In this document: positions 42,903 to 51,553 of the stretch, one piece after another | Numbering within the stretch: the first letter of the stretch is position 1 | Layout: the number at the start of each line of letters is the position of its first letter | Assembly: GCA_016220005.1 (NCBI GenBank) | Contig: JACRIV010000022.1 | Location: forward strand, 1 to 51,553 | Direction of reading: 5' to 3' | Length of the DNA: 51,553 nucleotides | Origin: Deltaproteobacteria bacterium | GTDB lineage: Bacteria; Desulfobacterota; Deferrimicrobia; Deferrimicrobiales; Deferrimicrobiaceae | Translations under genes and position numbers: made by a program | The notes under the pieces: model-generated | Told to the model about the DNA's origin: nothing | Seen by the model: only the letters and a program-made list of their open reading frames with translations | Databases searched by the model: none

Positions 42903-44276
42903 ATGGCGAAGAATAAGGCATGGGGCGGGCGTTTCGGCGATCGGACGGACCGGTTCGTCGAGGAGTTCACCGCTTCGATCCCGTTCGATATCCTCCTCTA
43001 CCGGCAGGACATCGCCGGGAGCATCGCCCACGCGCGCATGCTCGGCAAGCAGAAGATCATCCCCCGCAAGGAGGCGGACCGGATCGCCTCCGCGCTCTCC
43101 GCGATCCGGGAGGAGATCGAGTCGGGAAAGATCTCCTTCGACCTGTCGCAGGAAGACATCCACATGGCGGTGGAGCGGCGGCTCATCCGGAAGGTGGGCA
43201 AGATCGGCGGGAAGCTCCACACCGGAAGGAGCCGGAACGATCAGGTGGCGCTGGACCTGCGGCTCTACCTGCGGGACGAGATCGACGAGATCCTGATCCT
43301 GTTCTCCAAGGTCAAGGAGCGGGTCCGCCTTCGCGCCGAGGAGCTGTTCGGCGTGGTGATGCCCGGCTACACCCACGTGCAGCGGGCCCAGCCGGTGCTC
43401 TTATCCCACTACCTGCTGGCCTACCACGAGATGTTCGGCCGCGACGAGGACCGGTTCCGGGATGCGCGCCGGCGGGCGAACGTCTCGCCCCTCGGGGCGG
43501 GGGCGCTCGCCGGCACCACGTTTCCTCTCGACCGGGAGTTCGTGGCCGGCGAGCTCGGGATGGAGGGAGTGTGCGAGAACAGCATCGACGCCGTCTCGGA
43601 CCGCGATTTCGCCGCCGACTTCCTTTACGCCTGCGCGGTGACGCTGATGCACCTGTCGCGTTTCTCCGAGGAGATGGTCTACTGGTCCTCCGCGGAGTTC
43701 GGATTCCTGTCCCTGCCCGATTCTCTCTGCACGGGGAGCAGCATCATGCCGCAGAAGAGGAACCCCGACGTGCCGGAACTGATCAGGGGGAAAACGGGCC
43801 GGTGCTACGGCAACCTCCTGAACCTCCTGACGATCATGAAAGGGCTGCCCCTTTCCTATAACCGGGACATGCAGGAGGACAAGGAGCCTGTGTTCGATTC
43901 GGCACGCACGGTCAAGGAATCGCTGATCGGGGCCGCCCTGCTCATCCAGGGGATGGTCGTGAACGAGGAGCGGATGCGGACGGCGTGCGACGACGGCTTC
44001 CTGACGGCGACCGACCTTGCCGACTACCTGGCGCGCAAAGGGGTTCCGTTCCGGAAGGCCCACGAGATCACGGGGCGGATCGTCCGCTACTGCGAGGAGA
44101 ACCGGAAGCGGCTCAAGGACTTGAGCCTCAAGGAGCTGCGCTCCTTCCACCCCAGGATCGGCGAGGACGTGCGGGATGCGATCTCCCTTTCCCATTCCGT
44201 CCGCCTCCGCAAAACGCGCGGGGGGACCGGCCCGGAAAAGGTCCGCAACCGCCTCGAGGAGCTCAAGAAGAAATGA
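42903..44276 (+). CDS. argH: Argininosuccinate lyase
   Basis: 457 aa fumarase-superfamily enzyme releasing arginine and fumarate. Seen: [10 protein letters not shown] start, [23 protein letters not shown]-type [18 protein letters not shown], and the signature [12 protein letters not shown] with the catalytic Ser. Seven bases after argG. The stop overlaps the start of the small lipoprotein gene. Confidence 0.95.
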   Translation: MAKNKAWGGRFGDRTDRFVEEFTASIPFDILLYRQDIAGSIAHARMLGKQKIIPRKEADRIASALSAIREEIESGKISFDLSQEDIHMAVERRLIRKVGKIGGKLHTGRSRNDQVALDLRLYLRDEIDEILILFSKVKERVRLRAEELFGVVMPGYTHVQRAQPVLLSHYLLAYHEMFGRDEDRFRDARRRANVSPLGAGALAGTTFPLDREFVAGELGMEGVCENSIDAVSDRDFAADFLYACAVTLMHLSRFSEEMVYWSSAEFGFLSLPDSLCTGSSIMPQKRNPDVPELIRGKTGRCYGNLLNLLTIMKGLPLSYNRDMQEDKEPVFDSARTVKESLIGAALLIQGMVVNEERMRTACDDGFLTATDLADYLARKGVPFRKAHEITGRIVRYCEENRKRLKDLSLKELRSFHPRIGEDVRDAISLSHSVRLRKTRGGTGPEKVRNRLEELKKK

Positions 44277-44416
44277 ACCGGCGCGCCTTTAAAACCGTTT
44301 TCGCCGCTTTTCTCATACTGGCTCTGGGTGCGGCCCTTGGCTGCGGGCGAAAGGCGAAGCCTGAACCGCTGCGCACCGCGGCGGAATCCTCTCTCATATC
44401 AACCGGGTCGAGGTGA
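44273..44416 (+). CDS. Small LptM (YifL)-like lipoprotein
   Basis: 47 aa. Basic N-terminus, hydrophobic stretch [11 protein letters not shown] and lipobox ALGC at Cys24, followed by [10 protein letters not shown], which resembles the GCGxKGPL start of mature LptM/YifL lipoproteins. In many proteobacteria such a tiny lipoprotein lies directly upstream of lysA or dapF, as here. LptM matures the LPS transporter LptD in E. coli; whether this one does is inferred from position and shape. ATG overlaps the argH stop. Confidence 0.7.
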   Translation: MNRRAFKTVFAAFLILALGAALGCGRKAKPEPLRTAAESSLISTGSR

Positions 44417-44420
44417 GTCG

Positions 44421-45713
44421 ATGCATCATTTCGAAGTCAAGCGCGGCGAATTGCACTGCGAGGGCGTACCGTTGCGCCGGATCGCCGAGGCGGTGGGGAC
44501 CCCCGTTTACGTCTACAGCCATGCCACGCTTTCGCACCATTACAAAGTGTTCGACGGCGCGTTCGCCGGGATCCCCCACGTGATCTGCTACTCGATGAAG
44601 GCCAACTCCAACGGGTCGGTGATCCGGACGTTCGCGAACCTGGGCGGCGGAGTGGACATCGTGTCCGGCGGCGAGCTTGCGAGGGCGCTCGCCGCGGGGG
44701 CGCCTTCGTCGAAGATCGTTTACTCCGGCGTGGGGAAGAAGATCTGGGAGATCGAGGACGCCCTGCGGCGGGGGATTCTCATGTTCAACGTGGAGTCCCG
44801 CGAAGAGCTGGAGACGATCGACGCGGTGGCCGGAAGGATGCGGAAGAGGGCGCCGGTCTCCCTGCGCGTCAACCCCGACGTCGATCCGAAGACCCACCCC
44901 TACATTTCCACCGGGCTCAAGAAGAACAAGTTCGGGATCCACATCGACCAGGCGATCAGGGATTACGAGTGGGCCGCGAGGCGCCGGCACATCGAGGTCG
45001 TCGGGGTCGACTGCCACATCGGCTCCCAGTTGACCGAGATCTCCCCCTTCGTGGACGCCGCGGGAAGGATCCGCGTCCTGGTAGACCGGCTGATCCGGAA
45101 GGGGATGGCGATACGCCTGATCGACGTCGGCGGCGGGCTGGGGATCACTTATAACGAGGAGATCCCTCCTCACCCCAGGCAGTATGCGGAAGCGATCGTG
45201 CGCGCCTTCACCGGGCTTTCCGTCACCCTCGTGCTGGAGCCGGGGAGAGTGCTTGTGGGCAACGCCGGGGTCCTCCTCACCCGCCTCCTGTACACGAAAG
45301 TCGTCCCTTCCCCCAAGGGGAAGGGGAAGAAGCACTTCTTCATCGCGGATGCCGCGATGAATGACCTTGCCCGTCCGTCCCTCTACGGCTCCTACCACGC
45401 CATCGTTCCCGTGGCGGGGACCGGGAGGGGGAGGGTCACCGCCGACGTGGTCGGTCCGATCTGCGAGTCGGGGGATTTCCTCGCGAAGGACCGGGTGCTC
45501 CCCCCGTTCGCGTCGGGAGACCTGCTTGCCGTCATGAGCGCCGGGGCGTACGGGTTCTCGATGTCCTCCAACTACAACTCCCGCCCGAGGGCGGCCGAGG
45601 TGATGGTCTCCGGCTCGCGGTTCGAGGTGGTGCGCGAAAGGGAATCGGTGCGGGACCTCGTCCGGGGGGAGAGGACGGCGTCGTTCCTCGCGGGACGAAA
45701 ACGGAAGTCTTAG
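44421..45713 (+). CDS. lysA: Diaminopimelate decarboxylase
   Basis: 430 aa PLP enzyme converting meso-DAP to lysine. PLP lysine Lys60 in [37 protein letters not shown], the dimer-partner Cys in [10 protein letters not shown] and [12 protein letters not shown] near the C-terminus. ATG at 44421 with GAGGTGA upstream, four bases after the lipoprotein stop. It is the last gene before the terminator at 45739. Confidence 0.95.
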   Translation: MHHFEVKRGELHCEGVPLRRIAEAVGTPVYVYSHATLSHHYKVFDGAFAGIPHVICYSMKANSNGSVIRTFANLGGGVDIVSGGELARALAAGAPSSKIVYSGVGKKIWEIEDALRRGILMFNVESREELETIDAVAGRMRKRAPVSLRVNPDVDPKTHPYISTGLKKNKFGIHIDQAIRDYEWAARRRHIEVVGVDCHIGSQLTEISPFVDAAGRIRVLVDRLIRKGMAIRLIDVGGGLGITYNEEIPPHPRQYAEAIVRAFTGLSVTLVLEPGRVLVGNAGVLLTRLLYTKVVPSPKGKGKKHFFIADAAMNDLARPSLYGSYHAIVPVAGTGRGRVTADVVGPICESGDFLAKDRVLPPFASGDLLAVMSAGAYGFSMSSNYNSRPRAAEVMVSGSRFEVVRERESVRDLVRGERTASFLAGRKRKS

Positions 45714-45738
45714 TGCCACCTTTCCCAAGTACGGTCGC

Positions 45739-45792
45739 AAACGGGCTGACATCCGGAGGCGCCTCCGGCGGCATGGCGTGTGCCCGTTTTTT
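45739..45792 (+). terminator. Likely intrinsic terminator after lysA
   Basis: Outer stem AAACGGGC...GCCCGTTT followed by a run of six T, enclosing the perfect 16-base palindrome CCGGAGGCGCCTCCGG (45753-45768). It would end the long upstream transcript before the dapF promoter. Confidence 0.6.
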
Positions 45793-45817
45793 CGACATGG
45801 GGTACCCGGCCCGATGT

Positions 45818-45847
45818 TTGGAACAAGCTCCGGGTATCTGTTAAGAT
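45818..45847 (+). promoter_or_regulatory. Predicted sigma70-type promoter of the dapF operon
   Basis: TTGGAA (45818-45823), 18 bases, TAAGAT (45842-45847). Predicted start near 45854, 25 bases before the dapF ATG. Its position just after a terminator supports it. Confidence 0.55.
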
Positions 45848-45878
45848 AGGAACTCATTTTTCGACGGTCGGGGATTCG

Positions 45879-46706
45879 ATGAGGAAAGGGATTCCGTTTT
45901 CCAAGCTGAACGGCAGCGGGAACGATTTCCTGGTGGTGGACAACCGGCGGGGGATCCTGCGGGGAGTCGATCTCCCGGCGCTCGTCGGGAAGGTCTGCGA
46001 CCGCTCGCGGTCCATCGGCGCCGACGGGATGATCTTCATCGAGAAGTCGCGCCGGGCCGATTTCCGCTGGCAGTTCTACAACGCCGACGGCTCCAGGGCG
46101 GAGATGTGCGGAAACGGCGGGCGTTGCGCTGCGCGGTACGCGGTCGAGCGGAGGATCGCGCGCCGGAAGCTCGCCTTCGAGACGGACGCCGGCCTCATCC
46201 GCGCCGAGGTGTCGGGCCGTCGGGTCAAGCTCCAGATGGTCCCGCCCCACGGCCTGGCGCTGTCGAAGACGCTCACGCTCGGGGGAAGGAAGATCGCCTA
46301 CTCGTTCCTGAACACCGGCGTCCCGCACGCCGTCCTGTTCGTCCCGGATCTTTCGAAGATCGACCTTCCGGGAACGGGAAGGAGGATCCGGACGCACCGC
46401 GCCTTCGCCCCCCGGGGGACCAACGTCAATTTCGTGAAGGTAAAGGACGGCACGGTGTGGGTCCGCACGTACGAACGCGGCGTGGAAGGGGAGACGCTGG
46501 CCTGCGGGACGGGCGCCGTGGCGTGCGGCATCCTTTCCGCCGTCCATGGCTACGTCCGCCCTCCGGTCTCCGTGCGTACCCGCGGAGGAGAAGTGCTGAC
46601 GATCCACTTCGACCTGGAGAAGAAAGGGTTCGGCGAGGTGTACCTGGAAGGCGACACCTCGTGGTCGTGCGACGGGCTGATTTTCGAGGAAGCGTACCGT
46701 TACTGA
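45879..46706 (+). CDS. dapF: Diaminopimelate epimerase
   Basis: 275 aa cofactor-independent epimerase making meso-DAP from LL-DAP. Seen: LNGSGNDFLVVDN, the active-site Cys77 in MCGNGGRC and Cys209 in ACGTGAVAC, and NTGVPHAVLFV. This enzyme is needed because dapL yields the LL isomer. First gene of the second lysine operon. Confidence 0.95.
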   Translation: MRKGIPFSKLNGSGNDFLVVDNRRGILRGVDLPALVGKVCDRSRSIGADGMIFIEKSRRADFRWQFYNADGSRAEMCGNGGRCAARYAVERRIARRKLAFETDAGLIRAEVSGRRVKLQMVPPHGLALSKTLTLGGRKIAYSFLNTGVPHAVLFVPDLSKIDLPGTGRRIRTHRAFAPRGTNVNFVKVKDGTVWVRTYERGVEGETLACGTGAVACGILSAVHGYVRPPVSVRTRGGEVLTIHFDLEKKGFGEVYLEGDTSWSCDGLIFEEAYRY

Positions 46707-46722
46707 AAAGGAGGAAGACACG

Positions 46723-47595
46723 ATGTTTCACGGGGCGATCGTCGCGACCGTCACGCCGTTCCTGAACGGGAAGCTGGACAGGAAGGGATTGAAGAAGCTG
46801 GTGGAGTTCCAGATCCGGAACGGGACGGACGGCATTGTCCCTTGCGGAACGACGGGCGAGTCGGCGACCCTCGCCTACGAGGAGCACGAGGCCGTCATCG
46901 ACGTCGTCGTCGATGCCGCGGACGGGCGCGTGCCGGTGATCGCGGGCACGGGATCGAACAATACGAAGGAAGCGATCGTCCTGACCAAGTACGCGAAGAA
47001 GGCCGGGGCCGATGCGGCCCTGGTCATCACGCCGTATTACAACAAGCCGACTCAGGAAGGGCTCTACCGGCACTTCCGCGCCGTCGCCGAATCGACCGAC
47101 ATCCCGATCGTCCTGTACAACGTGCCGGGACGGACCGGCGTGAACATGACCGCCGAGACGGTGGCCCGGCTTGCCGAGGTGAAGAACATCGTGGGGGTCA
47201 AGGAGGCTTCGGGGAACCTGAACCAGGCATGCGACATCATCCGCATGACCCCGAAGAAGTTCTGCGTGCTCTCGGGGGACGACGCCCTCTTCTTCCCGAT
47301 GATGGCGCTGGGGGCGAAGGGGGTGATCTCCGTGACGTCGAACGTGGCGCCGAAGGCGATGGCGGACCTCTATGACGCTTACGTCATTGGGGAAATCTCT
47401 CGCGCACGGGAGATCCACTATCGGCTCTGGCCGCTGTTCCACGTTCTCTTCGTCGAGACCAACCCGATCCCGGTGAAGACCGGGCTCTCGATCATGAAGA
47501 TGATCCGGGAGGAGTTCCGGCTGCCCCTGTGCCCGATGTCCGAGGCCAACCGGAAGAAGCTGGCGGCCGTGATCTCCGATCTCGGGCTGGCGTAG
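46723..47595 (+). CDS. dapA: 4-hydroxy-tetrahydrodipicolinate synthase
   Basis: 290 aa TIM barrel condensing pyruvate and aspartate semialdehyde. Seen: GTTGESATL, TPYYNKPTQEGLYRHF, LYNVPGRTGVNM and Schiff-base Lys160 in GVKEASGN. A good AAAGGAGGAAG site precedes the ATG. Sixteen bases after dapF. Confidence 0.95.
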   Translation: MFHGAIVATVTPFLNGKLDRKGLKKLVEFQIRNGTDGIVPCGTTGESATLAYEEHEAVIDVVVDAADGRVPVIAGTGSNNTKEAIVLTKYAKKAGADAALVITPYYNKPTQEGLYRHFRAVAESTDIPIVLYNVPGRTGVNMTAETVARLAEVKNIVGVKEASGNLNQACDIIRMTPKKFCVLSGDDALFFPMMALGAKGVISVTSNVAPKAMADLYDAYVIGEISRAREIHYRLWPLFHVLFVETNPIPVKTGLSIMKMIREEFRLPLCPMSEANRKKLAAVISDLGLA

Positions 47596-47604
47596 GCGGC
47601 CCCC

Positions 47605-48408
47605 ATGGCCGGCGTCGCCGTCTGCGGGGCGATGGGCAGGATGGGGAGGGCCGTCCTCGGCGTGCTTGCGTCGCGCCCCTCGGGGCTCGCGCTTTCGGCG
47701 GCGGTGGAGGTCCCGGGCCACCCCCTCCTGGGGCAGGACGCGTTCGAGGCAGCGGGAGCGGGGAAGGCCGGCGTCGCGATCACGGACGACTTCTCCCGTG
47801 CGATCTCGGACGCCGACGTGGCGATCGACTTCACCCATGCCGCGTCGTCGGTGGGGCACGCGCGTCGGGCGGCGGCGGCGGGGAAGGCCATCGTCATCGG
47901 GAGCACCGGGTTCACCCCGGAGCAGCTCGCGGAGGTGAGGGGGGCGGCGAAGGGGATCCCGTGCGTCCTGTCGCCCAACATGAGCGTGGGGGTGAACCTC
48001 ATGTTCAAGGTGGCCGCCGACGTCGCACGGGTCCTCGGCGAGGACTACGACGTCGAGATCGTCGAGGTCCACCACCGCTTCAAGAAGGACTCCCCCTCCG
48101 GGACGGCGGTGAAGCTCGCCGACTCCGTGGCGGAGGCGCTCGGACGCGAGATGAAGGACGTCGGGGTCTACGGGCGGAAGGGGATCGTGGGGGAGCGCAC
48201 CCGGAACGAGATCGGCGTCTTCGCGGTCCGTGCGGGGGACGTCGTCGGAGAGCACACGCTCATCTTCGGCGGGATCGGCGAGCGGTTCGAGATCACTCAC
48301 CGCGCCCACAGCCGGGAGACCTTTGCCCGGGGCGCCGTCCGCGCGGCCGCGTGGGTGGTGGGGAAGCCCAACGGCCTCTACGACATGCGGGATGTTCTCG
48401 GGCTGTGA
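47605..48408 (+). CDS. dapB: 4-hydroxy-tetrahydrodipicolinate reductase
   Basis: 267 aa. Dinucleotide loop [33 protein letters not shown], and the catalytic signature [15 protein letters not shown]. The product, tetrahydrodipicolinate, is the substrate of dapL two genes on. Nine bases after dapA. Confidence 0.95.
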   Translation: MAGVAVCGAMGRMGRAVLGVLASRPSGLALSAAVEVPGHPLLGQDAFEAAGAGKAGVAITDDFSRAISDADVAIDFTHAASSVGHARRAAAAGKAIVIGSTGFTPEQLAEVRGAAKGIPCVLSPNMSVGVNLMFKVAADVARVLGEDYDVEIVEVHHRFKKDSPSGTAVKLADSVAEALGREMKDVGVYGRKGIVGERTRNEIGVFAVRAGDVVGEHTLIFGGIGERFEITHRAHSRETFARGAVRAAAWVVGKPNGLYDMRDVLGL

Positions 48409-48412
48409 TCCC

Positions 48413-49177
48413 TTGAAGATCCTGCGTTTCGAGAAGGCGGGGAAGACCGCCTGGGGCGTCGTGAATCCGGAGAGCGGGGAGATCCGGGAGATCGCCGGCC
48501 CTCCGTTCGACGGCATTCGATATGCCGGAGGCACGCAGCGCCTCTCCGAAGTCCGCCTGCTCGCTCCCGTCGTCCCTTCCAAGATCGTCGCCGTGGGGCT
48601 GAACTACAAGGACCACGCCCGCGAGATGGGAAAGAAGATCCCGGCGGAGCCCCTTCTCTTCCTCAAGGCGCCATCCGCCCTGAACCGCCCCGGGGGAGAC
48701 GTCGTGTACCCGTCCGCGACGCAGCGGCTGGATTTCGAAGCCGAGCTGGCCGTGGTCATCGGGAAGGTCGCGAAGAACGTCAAGGAGCAGGATGCGCCCC
48801 CGGTCATTCTCGGATACACCTGCATCAACGACGTGACCGCCCGGGACCTCCAGGCGAAGGACGGGTTGTACGCTCGCGCGAAGGGGTTCGACACCTTTGC
48901 GCCGATCGGGCCGTGGATCGAGACGGACCTCGACCCCTCGGCGCTCCGGGTCCGGTGCCTCGTGAACGGGGAGGCGAGGCAGGACGGGAACACGAGGGAG
49001 ATGGGCGCTTCCGTCGGAAGACTGGTGGAGTTCATCTCGCACGTCATGACGCTGTACCCGGGAGACGTCATCGCCACCGGGACGCCTCCCGGAGTGGGTC
49101 CGGTCAAGGTGGGGGACGTCATGACCGTCGAGGTGGAGGGAATCGGCTCCCTGACCAACCGGGTCGTGGCGCCGTAA
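48413..49177 (+). CDS. Fumarylacetoacetate hydrolase (FAH) family protein
   Basis: 254 aa. Family core: [29 protein letters not shown], metal-site [37 protein letters not shown] and [15 protein letters not shown]. Members include acylpyruvate hydrolases, oxaloacetate decarboxylases/tautomerases and 2-hydroxyhepta-2,4-diene-1,7-dioate isomerases. TTG start four bases after dapB; no ATG precedes the family sequence. Placement between dapB and dapL suggests a link to oxaloacetate or keto-acid quality control in lysine synthesis, but no sequence feature fixes the substrate. Confidence 0.85.
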   Translation: MKILRFEKAGKTAWGVVNPESGEIREIAGPPFDGIRYAGGTQRLSEVRLLAPVVPSKIVAVGLNYKDHAREMGKKIPAEPLLFLKAPSALNRPGGDVVYPSATQRLDFEAELAVVIGKVAKNVKEQDAPPVILGYTCINDVTARDLQAKDGLYARAKGFDTFAPIGPWIETDLDPSALRVRCLVNGEARQDGNTREMGASVGRLVEFISHVMTLYPGDVIATGTPPGVGPVKVGDVMTVEVEGIGSLTNRVVAP

Positions 49178-49203
49178 TCATCGAACAAGGGAGAGAAAAA
49201 GAC

Positions 49204-50373
49204 ATGGGCCGTTTCAACCTGTCCCGCCGCATCCGGGCGCTTCCGCCCTACCTGTTCGCCGAGCTCGACCGGAAGAAGCAGGAGGTCAGGGCCCGGGGGG
49301 TGGACATCATCGACCTGGGCGTGGGGGACCCCGACCGGCCGACGCCCCGGTTCATCGTGGAACGGCTGAAGCGGGAGGCGGCCGTCTCCGCCAACCACCA
49401 GTACCCGTCCTACGAAGGACTGCCGCAGTTCCGGACGGCGGCCGCGGCGTGGTACAAGGAGCGGTTCGGCGTGTCCCTCGACCCGGGGAACGAGGTCGTG
49501 GCGCTCATCGGGTCCAAGGAGGGGATCGCCCATTTCCCCCTCGCCTTCGTCAATCCCGGCGACGTCGTCCTGGTGCCCGACCCGGGCTATCCGGTCTACC
49601 ACATTTCCACGATGTTCGCGGGAGGGAAGTCCCACTTCCTGCCCCTCGAGCGGGAGAACGGCTTCCTGCCCGAGCTTGCGAAGATACCCGCCAAGGCGCT
49701 CGCGAAGGCGAAGATCCTGTTCATCAACTACCCGAACAACCCCACGTCGGCGATCGCCGACCGGAAGTTCTACAGGAAGGTGCTCGCCTTCGCGGAGGAG
49801 CACGACCTCATCGTCGCCCACGACGTGGCGTACACGGAGATCTACTTCGACGGCGTAAAGCCGATGAGCATTCTCGAGCTCCCGGGGGCGAAGAAACGCT
49901 GCATCGAGTTCCACTCCCTCTCCAAGACGTACAACATGACCGGCTGGCGGATCGGCTTTGCGGTGGGAAACCCCGAACTCGTCGGGGGCCTGGGGAAGAT
50001 CAAGACCAACGTGGACAGCGGGGTCTTCCAGGCGGTCCAGGGGGCGGCCATCGCGGCGCTTACGTCCGGGCAGGATGCCGCCGACGCGATCCGCAGGACC
50101 TATCAGGAGCGCAGGGACGTGCTCATCCCCGGGCTGCGGGCCCTGGGCCTGGACCCTGTCATGCCGAGAGCGACCTTCTACGTGTGGATCCCCGTCCCGA
50201 AAGGGTACACCTCGGCGTCGTTCTGCGAGCACCTGCTCACCCGGGCGGGGATCGTCACGACCCCCGGGAACGGCTTCGGAAAGAGCGGGGAAGGGTACGT
50301 CCGCATCGCGTTGACCAAGGAGAAGGGCCGGATCCGCGAGGCGCTCGACCGGATGAAGCGCGTGGGGCTTTAA
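49204..50373 (+). CDS. dapL: LL-diaminopimelate aminotransferase
   Basis: 389 aa class I aminotransferase. The N-terminus (ALPPYLFAELDRKK), DLGVGDPDRPTP, YPSYEGLPQFR, GSKEGIAHFPLAFVNPGD (quoted in part), NYPNNPTSA, PLP lysine Lys241 in SLSKTYNMTGWR, and NVDSGVFQAVQ match the DapL (MTH52/deltaproteobacterial type) family. It converts tetrahydrodipicolinate directly to LL-DAP, bypassing acylated intermediates; no dapD or dapE is seen. GGGAGAG precedes the ATG. Confidence 0.9.
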   Translation: MGRFNLSRRIRALPPYLFAELDRKKQEVRARGVDIIDLGVGDPDRPTPRFIVERLKREAAVSANHQYPSYEGLPQFRTAAAAWYKERFGVSLDPGNEVVALIGSKEGIAHFPLAFVNPGDVVLVPDPGYPVYHISTMFAGGKSHFLPLERENGFLPELAKIPAKALAKAKILFINYPNNPTSAIADRKFYRKVLAFAEEHDLIVAHDVAYTEIYFDGVKPMSILELPGAKKRCIEFHSLSKTYNMTGWRIGFAVGNPELVGGLGKIKTNVDSGVFQAVQGAAIAALTSGQDAADAIRRTYQERRDVLIPGLRALGLDPVMPRATFYVWIPVPKGYTSASFCEHLLTRAGIVTTPGNGFGKSGEGYVRIALTKEKGRIREALDRMKRVGL

Positions 50374-50380
50374 GAAACCG

Positions 50381-50860
50381 TTGCGAGGCGAAGTGATCCT
50401 GCTCCTGGGGAGCAACAAGGGGCGGCGGGTGCAAAAGCTCCGGGAGGGTCTTGCGGCGCTGTCCCGGGCGGTGGACGTCGCCCGGGTTTCCCGCACCTAC
50501 GCGAGCGAGCCGTGGGGAAGGGCGAACCAGCCGTGGTTCCTCAACCTGGCGGTTCGGGGGACGAGCCGCTTTTCCCCCGACGCCCTTCTTTTCTTTGCGA
50601 AAGAGGCGGAGGCTGCGGCGGGGCGGAAAGGGGGGGGAAGATGGGGCCCGCGGGAGCTGGATATTGATATCCTGTTGATGGGAGAGAGAGTCGTGCGCGA
50701 ACCTCATCTCGTGATCCCCCACCCGGGCCTGGCCGTACGTCGTTTCTGCCTGGCGCCGGTTGCGGAAATCGCTCCCGGGGTGGCTGTGCCCCCGGGGGAC
50801 AAGACCGTTCGGGATCTCCTGGAGGCGTGCAGGGATCCCCTCGAGGTATTGGCGATATGA
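50381..50860 (+). CDS. folK: 2-amino-4-hydroxy-6-hydroxymethyldihydropteridine pyrophosphokinase
   Basis: 159 aa folate enzyme. Seen: LLLGSNKGRRVQKLREGL, SRTYASEPWG, QPWFLNLAV, RWGPRELDIDILLMGE (the LDIDIL metal signature) and HLVIPHPGLAVRRFCLAPVAEI (quoted from the family block). TTG start, seven bases after dapL. The stop overlaps the next ATG (ATGA). Confidence 0.9.
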   Translation: MRGEVILLLGSNKGRRVQKLREGLAALSRAVDVARVSRTYASEPWGRANQPWFLNLAVRGTSRFSPDALLFFAKEAEAAAGRKGGGRWGPRELDIDILLMGERVVREPHLVIPHPGLAVRRFCLAPVAEIAPGVAVPPGDKTVRDLLEACRDPLEVLAI

Positions 50861-51414
50861 AGCTTTCGTGGAAATGTGTCGCGGCGGGTGCAATGGTGCT
50901 CACCCTCCTTTCGGCCGGCGGATGCCGAAAGAAGGAGGCTCCTCCCTCCGGGGAAGGGGAGGCGATCAACCTCAACGCCCTCTCCCAGATCGACAACTAC
51001 AAGGAGATCCTCAAAAAGGACCCGAACAATCTGCAAGCTCTCATCAGCATCGGGAACCTCTATTTCGACACGCGGCAGGATATCCTGGCGATCGAGCATT
51101 ACAAGAAAGCGCTCGCGATCGACCCCCGTAACGTGAACGTCCGCACCGACATGGCGGTCTGCTACCGGCGGGCGGGGAATCCGGACCGGGCCGTTGAGGA
51201 ACTGAAAAAGGCGATCTCGATGGACCCGCGGCACGCCCAGTCCCGTTATAACCTCGGGATCATCCTGATCCACGACAAAAACGACGTCGAGGGGGGGCTT
51301 CGGGCCTGGGAGGCGCTGCTGGAGAATGTGCCCAATTACCCTTACCGCGACTCTCTCAGGAACGAAATCGCCAGGATGCGGGGAATGCGCGATTCGACGA
51401 AGCAGAAGTTCTAG
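50857..51414 (+). CDS. TPR-repeat lipoprotein
   Basis: 185 aa. Signal sequence with lipobox LSAGGC, then after a short linker at least three tetratricopeptide repeats (NLQALISIGNLYFDTRQ, NVNVRTDMAVCYRRAGN, HAQSRYNLGIILIHDKN). Likely an outer- or inner-membrane-anchored scaffold with unknown partner. ATG at 50857 overlaps the folK stop; an upstream in-frame ATG (50827) would disturb the signal peptide. Last gene of the dapF operon. Confidence 0.75.
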   Translation: MKLSWKCVAAGAMVLTLLSAGGCRKKEAPPSGEGEAINLNALSQIDNYKEILKKDPNNLQALISIGNLYFDTRQDILAIEHYKKALAIDPRNVNVRTDMAVCYRRAGNPDRAVEELKKAISMDPRHAQSRYNLGIILIHDKNDVEGGLRAWEALLENVPNYPYRDSLRNEIARMRGMRDSTKQKF

Positions 51415-51553
51415 TGCACCGTCTCGCAAATATCTTGGCATTCGAGCGCCGCTGCATCCGCTCCAGCTTCGTTGCGCTCGTTCGCCGTACTCTCCCAGTA
51501 CGCCTTCACTTGCGCGCCTCGCTGGCGCGGCGCATCGACGCTCTCGGTGCGTC
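51415..51553. repeat. Dispersed hairpin repeat, copy B2 (runs off the window)
   Basis: Starting directly after the TAG of the TPR lipoprotein gene, this 139-base stretch matches, on the reverse strand, the interior of element B1: shared blocks are CGAGAGCGTCGATGCGCC, a CGTACT...AGTACG hairpin, GAGCGCAACG and GGATGCAGCGGCGCTCGAAT. Outer parts are more diverged. The element may continue beyond the window. Confidence 0.75.

Noticed and set aside
45714-45878. Lysine riboswitch or leader between lysA and dapF
   Set aside because: The gap shows a terminator-like hairpin and a promoter, but I could not recognise the conserved lysine-aptamer core, and the predicted dapF leader is only about 25 bases.

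Overview
The window is about 51.5 kb of high-GC (about two-thirds G+C by eye) chromosomal DNA from a Gram-negative bacterium. Gene content and order suggest a deltaproteobacterial (Desulfobacterota/Desulfuromonadota-like) lineage: aroE-pilB-pilT-pilC-pilS, trmFO-xerC-hslV-hslU, argB-D-F-G-H, then lysA, dapF, dapA, dapB and an LL-diaminopimelate aminotransferase (dapL), plus lexA-imuA-imuB-dnaE2, selA and a lipoprotein-rich periphery. The assignment is inferred from gene content; no 16S gene is present. GTG and TTG starts and four-base start/stop overlaps are common.

Layout. 1-9.2 kb is a mosaic of small units on both strands: a quinone methyltransferase, a FecR/DUF6600-type secreted protein, a small lipoprotein, a tRNA nucleotidyltransferase facing a macrodomain protein, a DinB-like / phosphotransferase / APS-kinase-like run, a TVP38-type membrane protein and the decayed remains of small metal-resistance-type genes. 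9.2-19.9 kb is entirely minus strand: radical SAM protein and RNase G, tRNA-Thr(CGU), and the SOS mutagenesis cassette lexA-imuA-imuB-dnaE2, driven by a sigma70-like promoter that overlaps an E. coli-type LexA box. Three copies of a 177-178 bp element with terminal inverted repeats sit in this cassette. One is in frame inside dnaE2. The other two lie at the imuA/imuB and imuB/dnaE2 junctions, and one of them supplies the dnaE2 ribosome binding site and start codon.

19.9-23.9 kb is a three-gene signalling unit: a large protein joining a P-loop ATPase to a C-terminal RsbW-type kinase domain, a STAS-domain antagonist, and a GAF/HD-GYP protein. A direct-repeat-flanked hairpin element follows. 24-27.8 kb holds a TIM-barrel epimerase-like gene, divergent from a GntR regulator that is translationally coupled to selA (selenocysteine synthesis), then an HNH nuclease with a predicted leaderless promoter.

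27.8-45.7 kb is a nearly gap-free plus-strand run: aroE, the type IV pilus motor genes and sensor PilS (no pilR or pilA here), trmFO, xerC, hslVU, the arginine genes, a 47-aa LptM-like lipoprotein and lysA, closed by a likely intrinsic terminator. A new promoter then drives dapF-dapA-dapB-FAH family gene-dapL-folK-TPR lipoprotein. These lysine genes together give the aminotransferase route from aspartate semialdehyde to meso-DAP and lysine. The window ends inside another dispersed hairpin repeat related to the one at 6.1 kb.

The two most unusual things are the dispersed palindromic elements that contribute coding sequence, start codons and stop codons to host genes, and the ATPase-RsbW fusion with its STAS and HD-GYP partners.
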